Assembly (NCBI RefSeq): GCF_027533645.1
Contig: NZ_JAQAGY010000004.1
Location: forward strand, 372,001 to 436,000
From: Paenibacillus caseinilyticus
Lineage (GTDB): Bacteria; Bacillota; Bacilli; Paenibacillales; NBRC-103111
DNA length: 64,000 nt
Direction of reading: 5' to 3'
In this document: positions 34,101 through 40,600 of the stretch, one piece after another
How the letters are laid out: every line of letters begins with the position of its first letter
Position numbering within the stretch: position 1 is the stretch's first letter
The notes under the pieces: model-generated
Seen by the model: the letters and a program-made list of their open reading frames with translations, nothing else
Database searches by the model: none
Told to the model about the DNA's origin: nothing
Translations under genes and position numbers: made by a program

Positions 34101-34966
34101 GTACGGCGGGAGACGTCGGCACGCTTGTATTCCACCACGGCTCCGGTTCCTGATAGGAGCTCCAGTTCCCTCTCCCGTTCTTCGCTCAGCTGCGACCGGC
34201 CGGCCAGGATTACGGTCGGCCGCTCGGCCTGCCGTACGATCTCCCGGGCGACGGCCATGCCGAGGCCGCCGGCTCCTCCGGTAATCAAGTACACGCCTTG
34301 CTCCTTCCAAGGGTGCGGCGCATGGACCGGCAGGGCCTCTTCTTCCTTCCATCCTGCGGCCCAGCGCTTCCCGTCCTGATAGCGGAACCTGCCCTGCGCC
34401 GCGAATCGGCTGTTAGCTTGAAGAAGACGGGCGAGCTCCTCAGCCCGCGCATCCGCTCCGACTTCAATCAGCTGTGGAATCAGACGGGGCTGTTCCGCAT
34501 GAGCCGTCCTCAGGAAAGCGTACAGGCCCGAGAGGAGCCCCTGCTGCTCCTCGCCGGAGAGGACGAGCTGGAGCAGCACGCTCCTCTTCGGCATCTTCTT
34601 CAGCAGGCCGCTGACAACTTCGTGCAGCTGCGCTGCGCAGTGCTCGAAGCGCAGATCGGCCTCCATCGAAGAGTCCGTATCCTGCAGCCGCACGATCTCC
34701 GCCCCATGCATCCGGCTCAGAAGCTCTTCATCTGCCCCTTCCCACCCGCACGGTATCACGAGGTGCCGGTCATATTCGTTCCTTGGGTAATCCAGTGGAA
34801 GTTCTAATGGAAGCTCTGATGGAAACTCCAATGAAAGCTCTAATGGAAGCTCCATCTCCCTCCAATAGGGAGTGAGCAGGGATACCGGGAATTCCGTCCT
34901 GCCCGTCTCCTCTGCAGACCATTGATCTTCATTCTTCCTTTGATCTCTCATCCTTTGGTCTCTCAT
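16148..34966 (-). CDS. Trans-AT polyketide synthase PKS3 (modules 5b-10, terminal thioesterase)
   Basis: This is a 6272-aa cytoplasmic megasynthase and the last gene of the operon. Domain order with approximate residues: KR5 59-459, ACP5 484-561; KS6 624-1066, ACP6 1293-1371; KS7 1414-1834, KR7 2074-2521, ACP7 2544-2629; KS8 2706-3129, repetitive Ala/Pro linker 3306-3454, ACP8 3454-3531; KS9 3682-4122, DH9 4314-4606, KR9 4636-5036, ACP9 5058-5138; KS10 5221-5659, ACP10 5861-5932, TE 5954-6262. No AT domain is present in any module; short linkers stand in that place, so malonyl loading must come in trans. All six ACPs keep the DS phosphopantetheine serine. TE has GYSLGG (Ser about 6039) and a late His (SNHMVL). 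It starts without KS: the ATG overlaps the PKS2 stop as ATGA, so module 5 is shared by two polypeptides. Confidence 0.95.
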   Translation of the reverse strand: MRDQRMRDQRKNEDQWSAEETGRTEFPVSLLTPYWREMELPLELSLEFPSELPLELPLDYPRNEYDRHLVIPCGWEGADEELLSRMHGAEIVRLQDTDSSMEADLRFEHCAAQLHEVVSGLLKKMPKRSVLLQLVLSGEEQQGLLSGLYAFLRTAHAEQPRLIPQLIEVGADARAEELARLLQANSRFAAQGRFRYQDGKRWAAGWKEEEALPVHAPHPWKEQGVYLITGGAGGLGMAVAREIVRQAERPTVILAGRSQLSEERERELELLSGTGAVVEYKRADVSRRTEAEALVQSILADFGGLHGILHSAGTVSDGFILTKKREDLRRVLAPKVSGLVNLDRASRGAQLQFFVLFSSLAGALGNPGQADYAAANAFMDTYAAYRNERVSSGLCQGVTLSINWPLWKEGGMQADEQRMRQHWEMTAMETGHGLQALYQSLALGRDQVLVIPKGADPIREELLSFGGGPQAAGSPAAASTQAASASLKETTGHCLKVLFGEATALEPSKINLREPLESYGIDSLLINQLNQKLEAVFGGLSKTLFYEYQTLGELAEYLSSEHPQNCLRWAGQAGQTETPQDEAAAPADSGGEEDDFPVLVSWRKDRSRTSPVAAEADPQPEEAWEPVAVIGLSGAYPQARNLRQYWENLKEGKDCITEIPAERWSMDGFYHPDPEEAAERGMSCSRWGGFLEGYAEFDPLFFNISPREAMNMDPQERLFLQSCWEALEDAGYTRRLLAEKHNRRVGVFAGITKTGYALYGPGLWGKGDASHPYTSFSSAANRVSYFLNLNGPSMPVDTMCSSSLTAIHEACEHLHRGECEMALAGGVNLYLHPSNYSLLSGQKMLSKDGKCRSFGAGASGFVPGEGVGTAVLKPLSRALADGDPIHAVIRSTSVNHGGKTNGYTVPNPVAQAELIRAALDKAGIDARDVSYMEAHGTGTELGDPIEITGLTRAFAHDTRDTGFCAIGSAKSNIGHLEAAAGMAGLTKIILQMKHQTLVPSLHAEEANPNINFGKTPFVLQRRLEAWQQPEVTLQGKRRVVPRTAGVSSFGAGGSNAHVLLEEYIPQAAARSTWKFAYSPEHPAVIPLSAKNEERLRAKAEELLAWLREEQHPDSSLADVAYTLQVGREAMEARVAVLAGSFEELREKLGQYLNGQEKISGVYRGGRKSSREASVSAEQEPHGMSMMPSSIERDPDAIAEGWARGGDWDWDLLYGEAKPRRIRLPVYPFARERYFIGEKARQGETTQKGAEEGMAAESAEWSPEQPQTAELEAAAAAGVHAAFSGRGWTKELRGLSLKMCLERDLKERIGQLLCIPPEQLDPEENLADFGFDSISLSRLAAVLTKHYGIEISPALFFGHSTIDKIIEYFLREHESALQLFYREPDSALAVVTSPVRKAAGKQTVRTADARADQDHPEPIAIIGMSGRFPGARTVEEMWAFLAQGKSAVEEIPSDRFRWEEYYARDKAPGKTDSKWCGSIPGAGEFDPLFFEISPKEAEEMDPRQRLLLQEAWRALEHAGYVASRLKASTIGMFVGAEQGDYQRLTGGVGSITSNHNAILAARLSYFLNLTGPVLALDTACSSGLAAAHQACLSLRSGECDTALAAGVNLLLTPEPYIGMTQAGMLSKDGQCYAFDKRANGLVPGEAVAVVVLKRLSQAEADGDPILAVIRGSGINYDGRTNGITAPNGSAQAALLKSVYDRSGVDPGEIEYVVTHGTGTKLGDPVEMNALHQAFKEYTPQRGYCAVTSNKTNFGHTFAASGVVSLMNLVQSFRYETIPASLHVEEENDFIPWQDTPFYVNKMSRPWPERAEGPRTGAVSAFGMSGTNVHMVLQSYTAQRTEQPAAVPPFFLLVLSAKTPEALEDKVQDMISVCRSKELSRRELLDIAYTLLEGRQHFGCRTAVVVRDAEDAVSAWSRSGGRDRLANRFDGKVPRDFAGQPLLQQYLGDLLAGAGELEGQASSYREALCALADLYCQGYELDGGKLYGGAEPRIAELPAYPFARDTYWISGESPAAQDRKSARKAVLQMQDRSLLVKKSEGAVRTADAAGAAQEAYELMTFRETWEEQALPAASSLTARTIVCFVSQREQQEAVRESVVRAAGAEAEIICISRDSDDAKLTSREYRLNAANADSYVRTLRSIGADYPSIDAVLYLWPLEEAELATDYHPVVSLLKALSISKIRPARLLLAGSYENSLQRCYLESWIGIARSLGLVLPQMEVTAAAVDGQGRNRREVLAEALPGLCAELGVPHVPGVLYQGGRRQVCRITPTLLELGASVWKPDGTYLLTGGCGGLGLLAAEYIAGKQHVNLILTGRSPLTEERRARLAALERSGSPVHYVQADISDESAMKEGLRAAKERFGPIHGVLHAAGVTSGVTILEKTIEEVEQVLSPKIEGTLVLDALLQGEPLDFVCYFSSSAAVLGDFGSCDYAAANRFQTAYARYRREEGLPGKTVVMNWPLWKDGGMGFADESSTQMYLKSSGQRLLEAAEGMDMLDRALSQADLQHLVLAGQRTRVYRFLGLTEESAAASVPASGPIQAGRGWREEYRGMSLEECLERDLKELVSVQLKIPRDKLDVHENLAEFGYDSILLAAFADKLTQHYGTDITPAVFFGHSTLHSLAGYFASERLETVKAFYREGSDATGGHLEAEEASIKFSKKAMNEVSNEASSEASSEAANEDLKESYPDKERPMFRRVKRRSQEAARPQEEPIAIIGMSGRFPGARDTGEMWKILAEGIHAVQEVPAERFDWQQHARAAGTESEPVHCRWCGTLPGAAEFDPLFFDIPPKEAESMDPRQRLLLQESWKALEDAGYGAEQIKEGRIGMFVGVEDGDYQLLAREQGSITSTHTAVLAARLSYVLNLTGPNMAINTACSSGLVAAHQACMSLRSGECDTALAAGVNLLLTPQAYEGISRAGIVSPDGKCYAFEERANGTVPGEAVAVVVLKRLSQAEADGDPIYAVIRGSGINYDGKTNGITAPSGVAQARLYREVYDRHGIDPEEIEYIVTHGTGTKLGDPVEINALNQAFKTYTAKQGFCALTSAKTNFGHTFAASGLVSLMNLVLSLRSGYIPASLHCEQENPFIDWQGSPFYVNKEGKAWEPGSRKVRTGAVSAFGMSGTNAHMVLGSYEGAAAAGAAQQRPPYYLLALSAKTAEALEEKIRDLTADLQHTQPAAQLLEMSYTLLQGRQHLAHRCAVVIQDRQDALLVYGMALAGERLPNLFRGRVPREFAGQKAIRQYMDELMLRSRTQHTDEAAYRETLLALGDLYCQGYAPDWSLLFGDKKPNKLRLPTYPFARELYWVKPSEGGVKLAVEPQAVRMEENLSVEAMPAPKPWNGAAESLSQPAASMEVAASASAAGVPAASIPAVNEPAASMAASTVPGATASEASVPAVSVPAASIPAVNEPAASMAASTVAEAIAPAASMSAAFIPAAEPLTEASAADLPSSVVSAGPLLTASAAAERLKELLQEVTGIPHDRMENEASFEELGLDSLMITQLNKEIQKWIGKLDSTLFYTYNSIQALGAYIAQTYKAPAVVSTGYTAISTRPASDVQGTVRQPDSSNPPAPGAAAFAPPSPASPQAAITEATHPPAAIQPDASEYTAMASQPPARSQAAVPETVRLSAAVQPRASRPAGTESQPVARLEAALEEMQEALYKTFSVQPPAPSPAASPPQPPALPAGSPADIAIVGVAGRYPKAETLEQFWTNLYEGRDCIEEIPADRWPLEGFFEEDRKKAVERGLSYSKWGGFLERIRQFDPLFFNISPKEAMYMDPQERLFLEVAWSCLENAGYTRDALKRDGYGNGIGVFVGATFNNYQLHMADAAGQSGQEAYLATSQMFSIANRVSYLMNFTGPSLTVDTACSSSLYAIHLACESIRSGHSRMAIAGGVNLTLHPSKYITLCQGQFSASDGRCRAFGEGGTGYVPSEGVGAVFLKPLHEAVSDNDWIYGVIKGTAVSHAGRTNGYTVPSPVSQSQAIEQALAQSGIHPRSISCIEAHGTGTALGDPIEIRGLTDVFGKYTGDTGYCSISSVKSNIGHAEAAAGIAQLTKVLLQMRHETLVKNVMHGHGLNPNIDFASTPFTVQAETAYWQRPVIGGQEVPRRAGISSFGAGGANAHIVIEEYPPAGSRITKQGERQGPALVVLSARSEERLREQAGRLLYAIREQRLSDADLPDIAYTLQVGREAMEERMALLVASIEELEEKLREFADGRPSVKGMFRGQVKRNKETIALFEADEDMQELIGRWILRGNYVKLLELWTKGLHIDWLRLYSGGRPGRIPLPAYPFAGEAYWVPGPEPRPQATADDRTGAAPVTAPASALHPLLQRNTSDLTGLRFSSVFTGREFFLADHVVKGQPVLPGVAYLEMARAAAEHGAGLRLEDRTRLRLRNVVWARPIVVGAKPVEVHVELFSGDGSELDYEVCSGQAAAGEAAVLHSQGSALQESYEVRPSWDLSALLAEFGEDLVTPARIYDTYDSMGISYGPAHQGIQRVYTQGGRVLAKLSLPEAAAAAGKEFILHPSLMDSALQATIALMMRPGGGESAPMKPGLPFALQEMEIYGGSPDELWALIRYSEGSRPGDRVQKLDIDLFDDAGQVYVRMKSFSTRTLESPAQPSPDAGAIGTLMLEPVWNEHSGVEGAAQEFEKHLVVLCETGADAVSLLHSRISGVHCLVLRSGPESTGERFAAHCTRVFEEVKALLAEKPKGKVLVQIVVPLQDGEPFAGLSGLLMAAQSENGKLVGQVIETEESGAVLADRLIESSQSPRDKRIRYQQGKRWSGGWAELKEDTAQARIPWKDGGVYLLTGGAGGLGLLLAQEITDRVQAPILILTGRSPLGEERRGDLEELQSRGARAEYRQVDVTDAEQVTGLLGSIVAAYGKLDGIVHGAGVIRDNLLQKKTAAELREVLAPKVQGLALLDEASRDIPLDFMIAFSSVAGATGNPGQTDYSAANAFLDAYAAYRNRLTSAKRRHGRMLSVNWPLWKDGGMQVDGEVEKIMLQSLGTVPMPAATGMEALYRSWASGRDQVMVQVGQLSRIRSRLLPGSSTAPVRSKAAPEAKQDMAGRLENVQAVLMAAVSKLLMVKPEDIDVHSDLNEYGFDSISLTQFANRLNDELGLELTPTVFFEYTTLHEVAEYLIAEYPDQLGDVKQDAAVPIEVKVAAVPPLQFMDEPVQVPATGTRKPRLRPGMMGTLPAVPTLEVREDQPETNASPGSSSSSSLGLSPGSLSEPIAIVGMSGRFPKAKDLNEFWLNMMQDQNCIVEIPEERWDWREELGDSAHPEKSGLRWGGFIDGVETFDPLFFGISPREAEAMDPQQRLLLMQVWKAVEDAGMAPRTLSQRPTGVFVAAGPGDYMSLVSISKDNPQAMTGVVPSLIPNRISYALDLKGPSEYCETACSSTLVALHRAVRSIHQGECEQAIVGAVNLLISPVGFTGFDAMGYLSPDGQAKSFQPEANGFVRSEGVGALLIKPLSQAQKDGNPIYALIRGTGVAHGGAGMSLTSPHAAGMKAAMAQAFNGSGIHPRTVSYIEAHGIASPMADGIEVQSLRSGYLELAAASSIPDPQEAHACYIGSVKPVMGHAEVASGLASLIKAVQAIRHQVIPGVRGFTAPNPHISLEGSLLRMTDKHQPWEPLRDEDGRALPLRAAINSYGIGGVNAHVLIEEYAAPEQAAIHPSGSPEGQIVVLSAKNAQRLEESARQLLAYVQQTEDVRLPDLAYTLQVGREAMEARLALVVRSREELVHGLTVYLQNPGRNTADETTTGLFTGAVRVTGPAARQPLSGTAHETGLQALFDEAKLDVLARKWTEGAVIPWELLHQGRQPRRLSLPTYPFEQRRCWPLPDTIGRGRAKKDAVSARGNDRSESDADLAQRVTGIIARLLGMHPSELHPGTPLDEYGLDSILLMQLLRELQREVHPSFDLMKLQECRTLEEVQAAVQPYAEELQPSSKECNRAAHQPVDAAAFPELILLNKGVEGSPVFWFHGGLGGVEMYQALAQTSRRPFYGIQARGWMTGRSPLQGIGAMAAYYVHILLQVQPEGPYDLGGYSLGGVIAYEVVRQLQELGKTVNTVVMLDSPYGPAFQQGAVSRTSAVLQAVNLALASKHFQEPDQFAQTLIHRDEVSFGTDEEDLLQQLIRLGSGRGLTKTEAQLKSMIEANVKIQHAYQFDRYTAMPLPDPGSVTCYYFRNKGGRIFGELEPFFSTTEDSSVLDRAAYWEEWERQFPRLHIIDVDASNHMVLLSEAKSYERIFEFSERLYSGRGITGDFLQDFKDKMKQVHGTR
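16180..19305 (-). other. PKS module 10 and thioesterase: KS10-ACP10-TE
   Basis: KS10 keeps the active-site Cys (ETACSST) and the GH of the third motif, but HGTGT is changed to HGIAS and KTNIGH to KPVMGH. This is an atypical trans-AT KS clade. ACP10 Ser is at about residue 5893. The type I TE (GYSLGG) would release the chain by hydrolysis or lactonisation. With no KR, the last extension would leave a beta-keto group if KS10 condenses. Confidence 0.85.
19555..23923 (-). other. PKS module 9: KS9-DH9-KR9-ACP9
   Basis: KS9 has DTACSSS and EAHGTGT. DH9 has an intact HxxxGxxxxP (HVVKGQPVLP) and HPSLMDSALQ. KR9 has TGGAGGLG, the FSS/TDYSAAN catalytic residues and the B-type Asp in GVIRDN. ACP9 Ser is about 5095. 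The expected product is an alpha,beta-unsaturated thioester, or a saturated one if the trans ER acts here. Confidence 0.88.
24375..26850 (-). other. PKS module 8: KS8-ACP8
   Basis: KS8 has NTACSSG, VTHGTGT and KTNFGHTFAASG, the same subtype as KS7. There is no reductive domain. ACP8 (Ser about 3490) is flanked on both sides by long Ala/Pro/Ser-rich linkers, one of which is internally repetitive. A beta-keto product is predicted unless a trans enzyme acts. Confidence 0.82.
24732..24896. repeat. Direct repeat inside the PKS3 linker before ACP8
   Basis: Two about 60-bp, nearly identical segments begin at 24732 and 24837 (offset 105 bp = 35 codons). They encode the twice-occurring PAASIPAVNEPAASMAASTV stretch of the Ala/Pro-rich linker. 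The frame is preserved, consistent with slippage or unequal exchange. Confidence 0.8.
27080..30725 (-). other. PKS module 7: KS7-KR7-ACP7
   Basis: KS7 has DTACSSG, VTHGTGT (not EAHGTGT) and KTNFGHTFAASG. KR7 has TGGCGGLG and SCDYAAANRFQ and lacks the B-type Asp (GVTSGV), so it is A-type-like. ACP7 Ser is about 2587, inside an unusual FGYDSILL/FFGHST ACP. A beta-hydroxy product is predicted. Confidence 0.85.
30855..33097 (-). other. PKS module 6: KS6-ACP6
   Basis: This is a minimal module. KS6 has DTMCSSS and EAHGTGT and is followed by the ordinary post-KS linker, then ACP6 (Ser about 1332). There is no KR, DH or MT. ACP6 resembles ACP7 (CLERDLKE, FFGHST), and both precede KSs of the same clade. 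Confidence 0.85.
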
Positions 34967-37672
34967 ACGGTAACCTCCCCTAGCGGTGTGGCTGGCAGCA
35001 GGGCACGCGGCCCTTTCGGCTGCGGCATGCGGACGGCCAGTCCCCTGAGCCGCACATAGACAACCCCTTCTTCATTGCAAAAATCGATATCAAACACCCG
35101 GAGCGAATGCTCCTCCTTACTCCAGCCCTTGTACCTGACGACAGCCCAGCCTTCGGATGGGCACGCTCCGTACACATCCATCTCCTCCAGGGAGTAAGGC
35201 AGGACTTCCGGGAGCCCGGCTGCAGGCAATGAACCTGAGGTCAACAGGCAGGCGGATACCTGCAGCAATGCTGCTGCAGAGGAAGGCTGCAAGGCCCAGC
35301 CCTGCAGCGAATCCGCAGGAATGGCCGGTACCTGCAGCTTCGCAAGCACCTGATCCTGGCCTGCGTACAGCTGCTGAATCTCCGGATAATCCACTCGGGC
35401 GAAGCCGGAGCCGCTCTCCACAGCCACCCGGTCGTATGAGGACCGGAGTCCGGCCAGATCGAGACGCTGGGCCGGGCTGGAAGCAGCTTCTGCTCTTCCT
35501 TGGCTGAAGATGACAGGCTCGTCTCCCTCCGCCTCGGAACCACTGTAGATTTCGTACGCCACGGCTGCACCCGGCTCGGGCAGGAGCTCGATATGCAGGG
35601 TCAACGCTTCCCTGCGCAATCCCTGCAGACTTCCCCAAGCCACCTGACGCAGGCGGGTTCCCTTCCCATCTGCGAACGGACCACCCGAGTGCTGCAGAGC
35701 CGCATGGGCCATCTCCAGCAGGGCGAGTCCCGCAGCTGCACCGAGTTCCCGGTCGCTGTAAGGGCTCAGGCGGAAGCCGCCGCGGCTGAAGACCGAACTG
35801 TATCTCAGGCCGGTGAGGTCGGAAGTATTGCGGTGAAGCAGCGGATGAAGGACGGCCGGCAGCTCACCCGGTTTCTTGTCACGGGCCGGCGCCTGGACCG
35901 TCTTGTCCGCCGGCACCCCATAGCGTTCATCGGCGAACGGATACGTTGGCAGCGAAACGACTCTATAGCGCCCGTCTGCGAACAGCTCCTCAAAGACAAG
36001 CGAATACCCTTGGACAAACAGCTCCGCTGCCGTCGAGAGAAGCTCGAGATACTCGCTGCCTGCAGCAGCCTGACTCTCCCTGATGCATTGATCGCCGTAC
36101 CGCCGTAAGGAAGGCTGTTCCCGCCGGTCTGGATCCGGACGGTCCGCTACGTACACCTGCGGGATCCTGCCGCGTTCCAGCCACTGCCGGAGCAGACCGG
36201 CGAACTCGTCCAGGCCGCTTACGACGCAGGCCAGCCGGCAGGGGAACGGCTTTCTTCCGAGCAGGAGCGTGTAGCTCACGTCCCCGCAGTCGAGCTCCCG
36301 GTTCTCTTCGCCGAATCCAATCCACTGCAGGACCATCTGCCGCAGCTGCTCCGGCGTACGGGCCGAGAGGACCATCAAGTAACCGTGCTTCCGGGCATGC
36401 GTCCTTATCGCTTCGGGCGCTTCCTCCAGAACAATATGCGCGTTGGTGCCGCTGAAGCCGAAGGAGCTGACCACAGCGCGCCTTGGCTCCTGCGGTTCCG
36501 TCTCCCAAGGCCGGAGTTCCGTATTGACGTAGAATGGGCTGCCGTCGAACGGGATGTTCGGATTGCCTTTCTTGTAGTTGAGCGTAGGCGGGATCATCTT
36601 GTGCTTCATCGACAGCAGAATTTTGAAGATCCCTGCCACGCCTGCGGCATGGGCGGCATGCCCGATGTTCGTTTTGATCGAGCCGATCGCGCAGAACGCC
36701 GTCTTATCGGTGTAACGGCGGAACGCCCTCGAGATCGCCTGATATTCGATGGGATCCCCGAGCTTCGTCCCGGTTCCGTGGGCTTCCACGACCTGGATGC
36801 CGCCTGGATCAATACCGAAGGCATCGTACACGCTGCACTCCAATCTTTCTTGGGAAGCAGCGCTCGGTGCGGTAATCCCGTTGGTCGTGCCGTCCTGGTT
36901 CATCCCTGATCCCCGGATGACCCCATGGATCGGATCGCCATCCCGCTGGGCATCGGAGAGCCGTTTGAGCACCAGCACCCCGACGCCCTCGCCCGGGATG
37001 AACCCGTCCGCGCGCTCATCGAAGGTATAACTGTGGCCGGTCGGAGACAGCATGCCGGCCTTGTTGGTGCTGAGATAATACCAAGGCGTGGACTGTACGA
37101 ACACGCCGCCGGCCAAGGCCATCCCCGTCTCGCCGGCCCACAGCCCTTGGCATGCGAGATGAACGGCGACCAAGGAGCTGGAGCAGGCCGTGTCCACGGC
37201 GATCGCCGGCCCCTGAAGGTCCAGATAATACGCGATACGGGCGGGAATGACCGAGCCTGCGTTGCCCCAGAACGCCTGCGGCGGAGCCTGTTCGCCAAGC
37301 AGCCGGGCATAGTCGCTGCTGCCCCCGAGGCATCCGACGTACACGCCGCACCGCCGGTCCTTCATCCGGACGCCGGCATAACCGGCGTCCTCCAGCGCCT
37401 TCCAGGCTTCTTCCATGAATAGCCGCTGCTGCGGATCCATGCAGCCCGCTTCCAGGGCGTTGATATGAAAGAAGGAAGGATCGAACCGGTCGATATCCTC
37501 CACAAAGCCACCGCGGTCGCAGCATGTGCCCCCTTCGGGATAATAGTCGGACAAATCCCACCGCGGCGACTTCCCGATCAGCTCCGCCCCTTCGGCGAGA
37601 TGCTGCCATAGTTCGCGGAGCGAATCGGACTGCGCGAACCTTCCGCTCATGCCGATGATGGCAATGGGCTCC
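33285..37672 (-). other. PKS module 5, split across PKS2/PKS3: KS5-DH5* | KR5-ACP5
   Basis: KS5 has DTACSSS and EAHGTGT. The following DH fold has lost both catalytic motifs: the HxxxGxxxxP place reads SPYSDRELGAAAG and the HPSLMD place reads QPSSAAALLQ. The gene boundary (34963-34966) falls between DH5* and KR5. KR5 (TGGAGGLG, ADYAAAN) looks active and carries an Asp in GTVSDG (B-type). ACP5 Ser is about PKS3 residue 523. The predicted product is a beta-hydroxy thioester. Confidence 0.85.
34791..34850. repeat. Five 12-bp imperfect tandem repeats in the PKS3 5' end
   Basis: Units of the type TCTAATGGAAGC (34791-34802, 34803-34814, 34815-34826, 34827-34838, 34839-34850) encode an ELPLELSLEFP-like stretch at PKS3 residues 40-59, just before the KR5 structural subdomain, at the protein-protein junction of split module 5. 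Confidence 0.75.
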
Positions 37673-40600
37673 TTCGTGACATCCGGCGAGGATGGGCGGG
37701 GTGCCGCAGCAGAGTGCTCGCCGATGCGCAGTTCCTTGTCTGAGGACGACTTGGCCGCCGGTTCCTCCGTCCAACTCACCTTCTCCTGCTCGATCCGGAG
37801 TACAGCCGGGGCTTCATCCACCAATGCCGATGGATAACGCCCCGCTAACGCTTCGGCCGCAGACTCCCGGTGCTCCGACAGGATATAGGCACTCAGCCGA
37901 TCAACGGAGCTGTAGTCAAATAAGCTGGTGGTATCAAGCTCGATGCTCAGCGCCTGGTTCAGCACCTGGACCAGATTCACGCCGATAATCGAGTCGAGCC
38001 CGTAATCCGAGAAAGACTCTTCGTGATCGATCTCACCGGGATCTACCTTCAAGGCCTCGGACAGCTTCTTCAGGATCGTCATCCTTACATGATCTTCGAG
38101 CAGGCTGTCCGTCATCCCGGCATCCGCATGCACCGCTTCCCGTACCGGCCTGACCTTCGGCTGTGCTGCCTCTGTCACAGCGGGGCCGGTCACCGCAGGA
38201 TGGGACGAAGCGGAATGAGACACAGCAGGACCAGACGCCTTGCTTTTCTCGGCCCCTCCTTCCTTCGCGGCCTTCACTTGCGTGCGGACGACCCCGCTGC
38301 TTCCCGCCGCAATGATCTGCTGCCCCATATCGTGAGCATCCTGCGCGGGGAACAGGACCGGGCTGAAGCCTTCGGCTTCGAGCACCCTCCGCCAGGCATC
38401 CGGATATAGACCGGGGGAGCCGGGAATCCGGACTCCTTCATCCTCCGACAGCCACCAGCCCTCGAGAAGCCCGAAGGTCAGATGGGTTAAGAGACGGTTG
38501 TCGCTGAGCTCGTTGATCAGCATCATGCCGGCCGGCTTCAGCAGCCTTTTGGCATGTCTCATGGTGTGGCGGATGTTCCTCGTGGCATGCAGTACATTCG
38601 TCGCCACGGCGATGTCGAATTCGCCGGAGGGACCTTGGGAACCCGTGGAAGGCTCCTCCACGTTATACAGCTTGTACGTCAGGTAAGGATTGTCCGGTCC
38701 GTAGACCCGCTCGGCATGGAGCAGGAACGCCTTGGAGATGTCCGTATAGCAGTACTCCCCGATCTGTGCACGGTAGGGCTTCAGCTTCTCGAAGAGCAGG
38801 CTGCTGGTACCGCCGGTGCCGGCCCCGATCTCCACGATGCGAATAGAGGCATCCGGATTCTCCTCCAACTTCTGTTCTATATAAGCGAGCAGCATATCGG
38901 CCAGCACTTCATTAAAATAATCCGCAACCGGATTGTTCTTGTATATCCCCTCTACCCGCTCCATCGACGAGTTCGGAAACAGAACATCGGTGGCAAGCTT
39001 CCGCCCGGTCAGAATGTCCGGGAGGGAGCGAAGCGTGCTTTCAGCCAAACGCATCCACGGCCTCAGGCTCGCATCCCCGTTCCATAAAGATCTCTTCTGC
39101 TCCCATTCTTTCCACAAGGTATCTGGATGTTGTGGATGGGCTCCTCCTCTGATGCCGAACGAATATTCGTCAGCCACAAGGAAGCGGTGCTCAGCAAGCA
39201 CCCGGACGCTCTCGGCCAGCCATCTGCCGTGTCTGTCGCGTATGCCTGCGGCTGCCTGAAGCTCACCGATCTCCTTACTCGTGCTGCGGCCAAGTCCCAT
39301 CGCCCACAGCTCAGCCAGCAGCAGTCTGCACAGCAGATCCTGCAGTTCCTGCTGCGGACCCGAGCTCCTTTCCTTGATCCTCCGGAGGGCCGGCCCTTTG
39401 TCCGGCAGTCTCTTCAGGATACCCCGCATGGGGAAGGAGCCCTCGGCCGGCCGAATGTGCAGCCGGTCATTCGTGTTCATGCCTTCCACCGGCAGAGGCT
39501 TGGTCGTGTGGAGCATAGCCAGCTGGTCCAGCGGTCCCGAGAGCAGAGTCTCGAGTGCCTGCATGCCCGCCGGAGGCTCGATGAGCCCGAGTCCGATCCG
39601 GGCCAGCTGCTGCACGCTCTCCGAGGCGGCGGCTTCCTCGCTGCTCCAATATCCCCAGTTCATCACCTTCACATGGCAAGCCCACTCCCGGGAGAGCCGG
39701 TGTGCGAAGGCATCCTTGAACGTGCAGCCGGAAGCATACGGGCTCTGCCCCGCATTCTTGATGAAGGAGATCAGCGAAGAGAAGTACAATACAAAATCCA
39801 GCCTCTCCCCTGCGAACACTTGGGCCATGCGTACGCTCGTCTCCACCTTGGCGGCAAGTCCCGCCCTGAACTGGTCTTCGCTCAGTTCAGACAGAGGGAT
39901 ATCCGTCAGGACCATCGCGGAATGCACGATACCGTTCACGCGGGCGTGGTCCTGCTTGATCGTACGGTAAGCGTTCTCCAGCGCCAGGGGCTCCGCCGCA
40001 TCCGCGGCAATATAGCGCGGTGGCGGGCCCAGCTGCCCCAGACGCTCCAGCTCCGAGCGAATGCCTGCATCGATAGGCCGCCGGCCGATCCAGATGATCT
40101 GCGCCCGGTAGGTGCGGATCATGTATTCGCTCCATGCTTTCCCGATGCCGCCGGCGCCCCCGATCACTACATATACGCCGCCTTGTTGATACAGCGTTCC
40201 CATCTTCTGCGCATCCTCCGGAGCAGTAACAGGAATGAGCTGGTGCCGGTACCATTCTCCGCGCCGGAAGACCCAAGGGTGGCCGCGCCGGTCAGCGGGC
40301 AGAGCAAGCAGACCGGCGAGCGGCCATTCGCCCGTCTCCTCCAAGTCTGCAATCCGTATACTCCACTGCGGGTACTCCTTCGTCATCGAACCGAACAACC
40401 CGTGCAGGCTGGCATGCGCCGGATGAACGGGATCGCTGCTGTTCAGGGACAGCGCCTGGAATGTCACCAGGGTCCAGCCCAGACTGCGGCTAGCATAGCC
40501 CGCGGCCAGAAGCGCTTGGATCAGCCGGAAGCACGCAAGCACGCCGTACTCCTGCTCTTCGATCAGCCGCTCATCCGTTACGGAGAGCGAAGTCCCCATC

